A stretch of DNA of 64,000 bases from Dillenia suffruticosa (Eukaryota; Streptophyta; Magnoliopsida; Dilleniales; Dilleniaceae): contig JAVTVX010000004.1 of the NCBI GenBank assembly GCA_033439265.1, forward strand, positions 22,701,201 through 22,765,200, in the 5' to 3' direction. Shown piece by piece: positions 58,693 through 64,000 of this stretch. The notes beneath the pieces were generated by a model, which had not been told where the DNA came from, searched no databases, and was given only the letters and a program-made list of their open reading frames with translations. Within the stretch, counting starts at the first letter, position 1. Each line of letters starts with the position of its first letter. The position numbers and the translations under genes are program-made.

Positions 58693-60479
58693 TTGCAAGT
58701 TTTACTTTTTTTTTGGTACATGAGATAAGAAACAAAGCACAACACCAGAACACACAAAGCAAGGAACAAGCCGGACCAACCGACCAACAGGAAGGGAACA
58801 AAACCTAGCACGAACTCAGGCGTCCCAGGGAGGGGAGACCTAAGAGGGCATTGGTTTCTTCTTTCTTCTAGACCAAGACACTCCTTCTGCATCAAGCTTG
58901 AGCAAAGGCTCCACTTCTGGAGGGGGGTTGTCAAATTCAATGAGCCCAGGTTTGATCCTTTCACCTAACTAAGACAACTTGTCCGCACATCTATTAGCTT
59001 CTCTGAACACATGAGAAATACTACGGATGTTCAGCTCCTGCATTAGAGCCTTGCAGTCTCTCACAATGATATTCCAAGGATGATTGATACCTACACCCTT
59101 ATTCACAGCTAACACCATGTTAAGGGAGTCGGATTCAACCTCTAAATCTTTGAACTCTTTGGCTTTTACGATCCTTAGGCCCTCTCTTAAGCTCCAAATC
59201 TCCGTCATGTTACTATTCACATGACCAACATTCGCCCAAAATCCATAGCGCCAATCTCCATTGTTATTTCGAAAAAGACCACCAGCACTAGCCTGACCAT
59301 CCCCCAAGCTAGCTCCTCTGTCCACATTTAGTTTCAATCTACCATTTGTTGGCTTCCTCCACCTTACAACAAACGATTCCTCCTCTTCCTTAGAATCGAA
59401 GAACCTATTAGAGGTGGTCTCTATCAAGGCTAAAATTTCCTTGGGCACATGATGAGGATGTAAGTCTTGTGCTGGAAAATGACACCACACCCGGATTTCC
59501 AAATGCTCCACACTGTCCAAGTGAAGCCCCCTGCCTCCTCTGTGAACCCTAACTGAAACTTCTTCTTAGCTCCAAGTTTAAGCCAAGTGTTACCGTCTTC
59601 AGACCAGAAGTTACTTGCTGCTGTCTTGCTCAACCCCAGCTGACTCCAAATATTGCTAGCATGCGTGCAGTCCCTCAGAGCATGAGCCAATGACTCTTCT
59701 TCCTTCTTGCATACTTCGTAGGTAGCAACCTCCACTACTCCTCTCCTCTTAAGCTCAAATTTGGTTAGGATCTTACATTTCACTGCCATCCACAGGAAAA
59801 CTTTGGCCCTCTTAGGGCACTTGATCCTTCATATCCACCTCCAATCTTCCTCTACTCTCATTTGATTCGTGAGGTTCTTCTTCTGCAACCAATAAGCAGA
59901 GGCCACTGAAAATTCTCCATCAGCTCTCTCTTTCCAGAATAAAGCATCCCTTTGAGATCTGTCTCTCAGGATACGAATCGCTCTTATCTCTTCTACTTTG
60001 TTGCTAGGGAGCAAAGGCCTTAACTCCTCCACTGTCCAGCATCCTTCATGATCCCAAAAGCAATTAACTTTAACCTCTGATAGGCAGTTCTCTTGGGGAA
60101 TCAGCGCCTCCATCTTCAGAGCTTCATTACCCACCCATCGGTTAGTCAAAAAACCAATAGAGTTGCCATTACCAATCCTCCATTTGATACCCTTACTGAG
60201 GCATTCTGAACAAATGCCTCTCCAAATTGCCGAAGAGTCTTTTTGTGGTTCAACAAGTTCTCTCCTCTAAGGTATTTGCTCCTTAGAATTTTCGCCCACA
60301 AGGCCCCATCCTCCTTCAAAAGCCTCTGCCCAAGCTTGGCCATCAACGCAACATTGCAGTCCCTCATGCTTCTAATGCCTAAACCTCCTTCCCGCTTGGT
60401 TTTACACACCTCTCTCCAGCTGACCGGGTGGACTTTTCTACCTTCCTCATTGCCACCCCACAAGTTGTTGCAAGTTTTA
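58693..60479 (-). mobile_element. 5'-truncated L1-type LINE with target-site duplication
   Basis: Body 58705-60467 on the minus strand, flanked by TTGCAAGTTTTA (58693-58704 and 60468-60479), a perfect 12-bp target duplication. It holds the last third of ORF2: the zf-RVT region after reverse transcriptase and an RNase H domain, then a 3' UTR ending GTACCAAAAAAAAAGT. The 5' end is truncated, as usual for LINEs. Several in-frame stops and shifts make it inactive. Confidence 0.93.
58840..60465 (-). pseudogene. LINE ORF2 C-terminal part (zf-RVT and RNase H)
   Basis: Begins WGGNEEGRKVHPVSWREVCK and GGLGIRSMRDCNVALMAKLG, then FLTNRWVGNEAL, RDALFWKERADGEFSVASAY, CPKRAKVFLWMAVKCKILTK and AHALRDCTHASNIWSQLG (zinc-binding region with C and H). 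The RNase H reads LKLNVDRGASLGDGQASAGG, NMTEIWSLREGLRIVKAKEF, VESDSLNMVLAV and FREANRCADKLS. ORF2 would end at the stop at 58840-58842 after KKPMPS. Stops occur after DWRWI and within CADKLS-stop-LGER; frames shift near 60160-60240 and 59500. In RNase H the first Asp of N-x-D is kept (NVDRGA). Confidence 0.9.
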
Positions 60480-61654
60480 TGAGGGATCCTTAGGGTAGCT
60501 TAAGATATCAAGTACTAGACATGGGTTGAGAACCATCACCATCCAAGGCTACGAGTTGTGCCTCCATCCGCATCCTATATACTTCATACATTTTGCAATC
60601 TCTTGGCCATGCTCACCATCTTTTAGATCCCGCTCCTCATGAAAGGATTCAAGAACCCTTGTTGTCCTAGCCTTAACCCTAGCATCCACCTCTGCCTGCA
60701 ACATATCTTGAAATTGCGGAGATGAGGTAATATATACAGCCGACTCATCCCTTCTTTGGCAAATTTCTCTAAAGCACCCGCTGAATTATCTGAGCCAGCC
60801 TTTAGTAGCTTGTGACCTGGTAGACTAACTTTTGACTAGGATTTTTTTAGAACACAACATTATAACTAGAATTCTTATGTTTAGTTTTCGAGGGGACAGT
60901 CTATTAGTTATAACTCTACTTCTTCAATATGAAGATTTCGAGTTCAAATCTTATTGTGTAATAAAAAAAAAGAATTCTCACGTTCGCATTTAATGGATAC
61001 ATATTGCTTTTGTAATCATCAAGATTGGACGACACTTTTTTGATGGTGTCAACCATATGATGTTTTACTTATGCAAATGGTGAAAGTTGTAAGACGAGGA
61101 GACATTTTGATCGTCGATGTAATCATGGGTTTTCTATGAATATCAATTATTCCTAACAATAGCAGTGTAAATGCTGTACGTGTCACAAGGACCTGTGGTT
61201 GATTTCCCATCTCACTAGCCATGGCCAGAGCAAGACCCGCTGATTTGGTACATTCATCCGTTGGGAGCGAAGCCAAGAAATTCACATTAGAAAAGGTCTA
61301 AACCTGTCTTAATTGGTATCTGGAGTTTTAAGTAACAAGACTTTTTTGACCATTTGATCAAACCTAATATTTTGGGATAAGAACAAAAATATATTTTTTT
61401 TCTTATGGGACATCTGAATAGTAAATAACTTTTGATCAAATATTTTTTCTTAGATCTTGTATCCGAACTTTTGTGTAGATATATTTTTACAATTTTTATG
61501 ACACTTATATAACTAACACACACACACAGATAGATAGATATATATATATATATATATATATATATCTTTTAGATCTAAGAAAATAAAACATTATGTCCTA
61601 ATCAACCAAGCATGCACATTAAAGAAAAAAGAATCACAAGAACAAGTGTATTAA
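60480..61654. other. gene-free stretch
   Basis: Includes a short tRNA-like SINE head at about 60900-60972 (GTTATAACTCTACTTCTTC, then TTTCGAGTTCAAATCTTA, A run). A minus-strand open frame at 61285-61049 (starts MNFLASLPTDECTKSAGLAL, then AMASEMGNQPQVLVT) looks protein-like in composition. It could be an exon or a pseudogene remnant, but I recognise no family. Confidence 0.35.
61515..61567. repeat. compound CA/GATA/TA microsatellite
   Basis: About 6 CA units, 3 GATA units and then about 16 TA units without interruption. Confidence 0.95.
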
Positions 61655-61820
61655 AATTTTTTAGATTGAGTGATCAGATATTCTATTCATTAACCAGAAA
61701 TCTTGAGTTTAAACCTTGAAAATTATGAAAAATGATTTAGGAGAGTTAACTTAAAAATAAACTTTACGGTACTCAAACTGAATTAATCGGATAAAATCTG
61801 GACATAAAAAAAAAAACAAG
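61655..61820 (+). repeat. SINE copy
   Basis: ATTCTATTCATTAACCAGAA head, TTGAGTTTAAACCTTG decayed box B, tail CTGAATTAATCGGATAAAAT then CTGGACAT, A11 end. Confidence 0.58.
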
Positions 61821-61919
61821 CAAGTGCCGCTGAATATCGAATATATAGGAAACCTCATTGGTGCAACATGTACTAAGTATGCAATTACGGCATTTAAAGT
61901 AAACTAGAATTCAATTGCT

Positions 61920-62141
61920 TTACTTGAAAATTTCATGCTTAATTGAATTGGACCAAAACCTACAAGTCTTATGGATCAGCTCAAAACCCTCACTATCCTC
62001 CCGTGACAGATGAAGCATACACGCCGGAGGCTCATTTTGAGACTGCCCCAGAGCCGCAAGATGATCGGCATAAGCATTAAACTTCTCTGAATCCTTTAGA
62101 CTTCTGCACTCCTGAAGAATGTAACTCAAGAGGGTGGTCAT
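61920..62141 (-). pseudogene. LINE RNase H terminal fragment
   Basis: Minus-strand frame LLSYILQECRSLKDSEKFNA then YADHLAALGQSQNEPPACML. It aligns to the C-terminal end of plant LINE RNase H (compare NACADHLAQLGQRSANG at 12489-12700). A short internal deletion removes the usual HxYREA residues. Confidence 0.55.
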
Positions 62142-63050
62142 TTGATCTGTTTCCTTTCAGCTGGCTGGCCAAGACCGCCGCAAGGTTAAAAATGATTTTA
62201 TTTTTTTCAACTCTAATTAACTTTTAGGAGAAACAATACTTTCTATGAATAATTTCTCCAATTTTAAAATCATTTTTGAAAACCTTTATTTTAAAAATAC
62301 TAATATTTGGAAGTAAATAAATGATAATATAATTAATGAAAAACTAAGATATTTTTCAATTTCTGAAACGCTTCTTCCTGTTTCTAAAATATTTCGACAA
62401 TCTATTAATTATTTTAGATTTGTTTATTTAATTACAATATTATTTGTACATTTTTATTATAAATATAAATATAATTATTTTATTATTTCTATAAAATAAT
62501 TAAAATTTACATACAAATTTTTATTTTTAATAATTATTTTATTAATAATCGCATATTTGATTTTCCATTTGCCATGTTTTCATTTTCTTTTTCTATATTT
62601 TTATAAACTAAGGCATTATGTATTTATTTTCGTTTCTTATTTCCTAGAAGAAAAATAAATCAATAACGTGTAATAATTCCCTATCACTTTTAAAAAAAAA
62701 ATTAATTCTTATGTTTATTTAAAAATATCATTTTCTTCGAAATTAGAATCCGAATAAAAAAACTTAGAAATCGAAATAGGAATCCAATAATATTTTTTTT
62801 GTTTAAATTCTATAATAAATATGATTATCATTATTTTATTTTTTAATTTAATTTTATAAAATTAAAATTAAAATTTGTTTTAAAATATTTTTAAAATTAA
62901 TATTTTATTTTATTTTTTAAAATATTTAAGAATCAATTTTGAGAGAGAAAAAAATTAACAAAGAAAAAAAAAGAGAGAGAGAATAAAAAATGTAAAACTG
63001 CAAAGGGCAAATAGTCCTAAAAGCCCAAAATTGATGCAATCAGAAGTGAC
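62142..63050. other. AT-rich spacer
   Basis: Nothing recognised apart from A/T homopolymers and a short GA run near 62975. Confidence 0.45.
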
Positions 63051-63660
63051 GAATAATTTTGAATTCTTTTTCATTAATCTCTTTGCATTTGCAAACGAAG
63101 CTCAAAGCCCTTGCGCAATGTCTCAAACATCATCTTGCACTTGATAAATCTCAACCCAGTGATCGAAATTCAAAATTTCATGATCGAAATTCTGCTGCTC
63201 TTAATTTGCAGAAGAATAGGGGAAAAAAAGGAAAGAAAACTAGGGTTTTGACGTACCTTTGTGCCCAAACGAAGGAAGGCAGCTCTATAGGCCTGGAGAG
63301 AGAGAGGGAGAGAGGGGGAGGGAGGGAGAGTGTTTTGATTGCTACTTTTAGGACGAGGATCGCAGAGAGGGAGAGAGAGATGAGAGGAGAAACGAGAAGG
63401 GTGCCGAATGGAAGGGCAAGATCCTCGTTCTAAGAGCAGCAATCCTCGTCGGCTGGATGGGCAAGTCGTCGTCGGCCGAATGAAAGGGCAAGGCGAAGAT
63501 TTTGGTTTCAGCCATACCCTTTAACCAAACACCACCTAACATGTTCTTTTATAACCTTTGACTAACAAATATTTGATTTTTTGAAGGGCAAGGTCCCTCC
63601 TCACACCACAGTGCTCAATATAGGAGGAGATTTAAAAACAGGGGATGGAGAATGTGAACA
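63051..63660. other. GA-rich, gene-adjacent-looking region without assignable gene
   Basis: Mixed composition with GA runs (63296-63330, 63365-63380), like a plant 5' leader. Open frames of about 60-125 codons on both strands consist largely of GA-encoded RERERE and have no known motif. A gene could start beyond the window edge, but none is supported inside. Confidence 0.35.
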
Positions 63661-63688
63661 GAGAGAGAGAGAGAGAGAGAGAGAGATA
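63656..63688. repeat. GA microsatellite
   Basis: About 14 GA units directly before the first copy of the 192-bp repeat. Confidence 0.93.
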
Positions 63689-64000
63689 TGGGGAAGATGA
63701 TTGTTATAATTTCAATGGGAGAATGAAAAAGCAACTGCCCATCTTCCCCTCTTCGTAAAAAGAATTGATTTTGCAGAGAACTCTTTCAACAGAAGCGCAT
63801 TATTTCATTAGCACTACGTTGATACACACTATCCCTGCATTTCTCTTTCATCGAAACAGCAAAAAACAGTGAGAGAGATATGGGGAAGATGATTGTTAAA
63901 ATTTCAACGGGAGAGTGAAAAAGCAACTGCCCATCTTCCCCTCTTGGTAAAAAGGATTGATTTCGCAGAGAACTCTTTCAACAACAGCGCATTATTTCAT
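63681..64000. repeat. 192-bp tandem duplication running off the window
   Basis: GAGAGATATGGGGAAGATGA starts at 63681 and again at 63873, followed in both by AAAAGCAACTGCCCATCTTC and GCAGAGAACTCTTTCAACA. Few differences, so recent. The second copy is cut by the window end. Confidence 0.9.

Noticed and set aside
63059-63442. Overlapping frames of 90 and 124 codons
   Set aside because: Mostly GA-repeat translation, open on both strands, no motif, no splice context that I could support.

Overview
This window is nuclear DNA of a flowering plant, most likely a eudicot. It is AT-rich, the genes have many introns with GT-AG boundaries, and all five recognisable genes belong to plant families. The spaces between genes are filled with plant retroelements, DNA transposons, tRNA-derived SINEs and simple repeats. 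I cannot name the species from sequence alone.

Layout: (1) 1391-7927, minus strand: a nine-exon type-B hexokinase (HXK1-like, 499 aa) with a small LTR retroelement in its third intron. (2) 8.3-14.6 kb: gene-poor, with a 60-bp minisatellite, tandem duplications, a Ty3/gypsy fragment, 5'-truncated LINEs and a segmental duplication of the sequence downstream of the next gene. (3) 14902-20237, minus strand: a nuclear poly(A) polymerase of about 729 aa with ten secure exons and probably three more. (4) 20.9-29.6 kb: AT-rich desert with SINE copies and microsatellites. (5) 29592-37419: a decayed Ty1/copia element, split inside its reverse transcriptase by a non-autonomous CACTA transposon (33224-35825). 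(6) 39333-41553, plus strand: a three-exon IQD calmodulin-binding protein. (7) 41.6-50.3 kb: desert with a GGCCCGG-rich hAT-type MITE, a copia gag/LTR fragment and several SINEs. (8) 50367-52996, plus strand: a plant-type protein of unknown function with two predicted membrane segments. (9) 54283-54984, minus strand: an OXS3-like (OXIDATIVE STRESS 3) protein. (10) 55-64 kb: SINEs, a 5'-truncated L1 LINE with intact target-site duplications (58705-60467), a second LINE remnant, and a 192-bp tandem duplication running off the window end.

The five genes do not form a pathway or cluster: sugar phosphorylation and sensing, mRNA polyadenylation, calmodulin/cytoskeleton scaffolding, an unknown membrane protein and a stress or chromatin-associated factor. 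I found no rRNA, functional tRNA gene, CRISPR array or prokaryotic-style system, and no convincing previously undescribed system. The most informative material is the record of nested and repeated transposition, in which exact target-site duplications can still be read.
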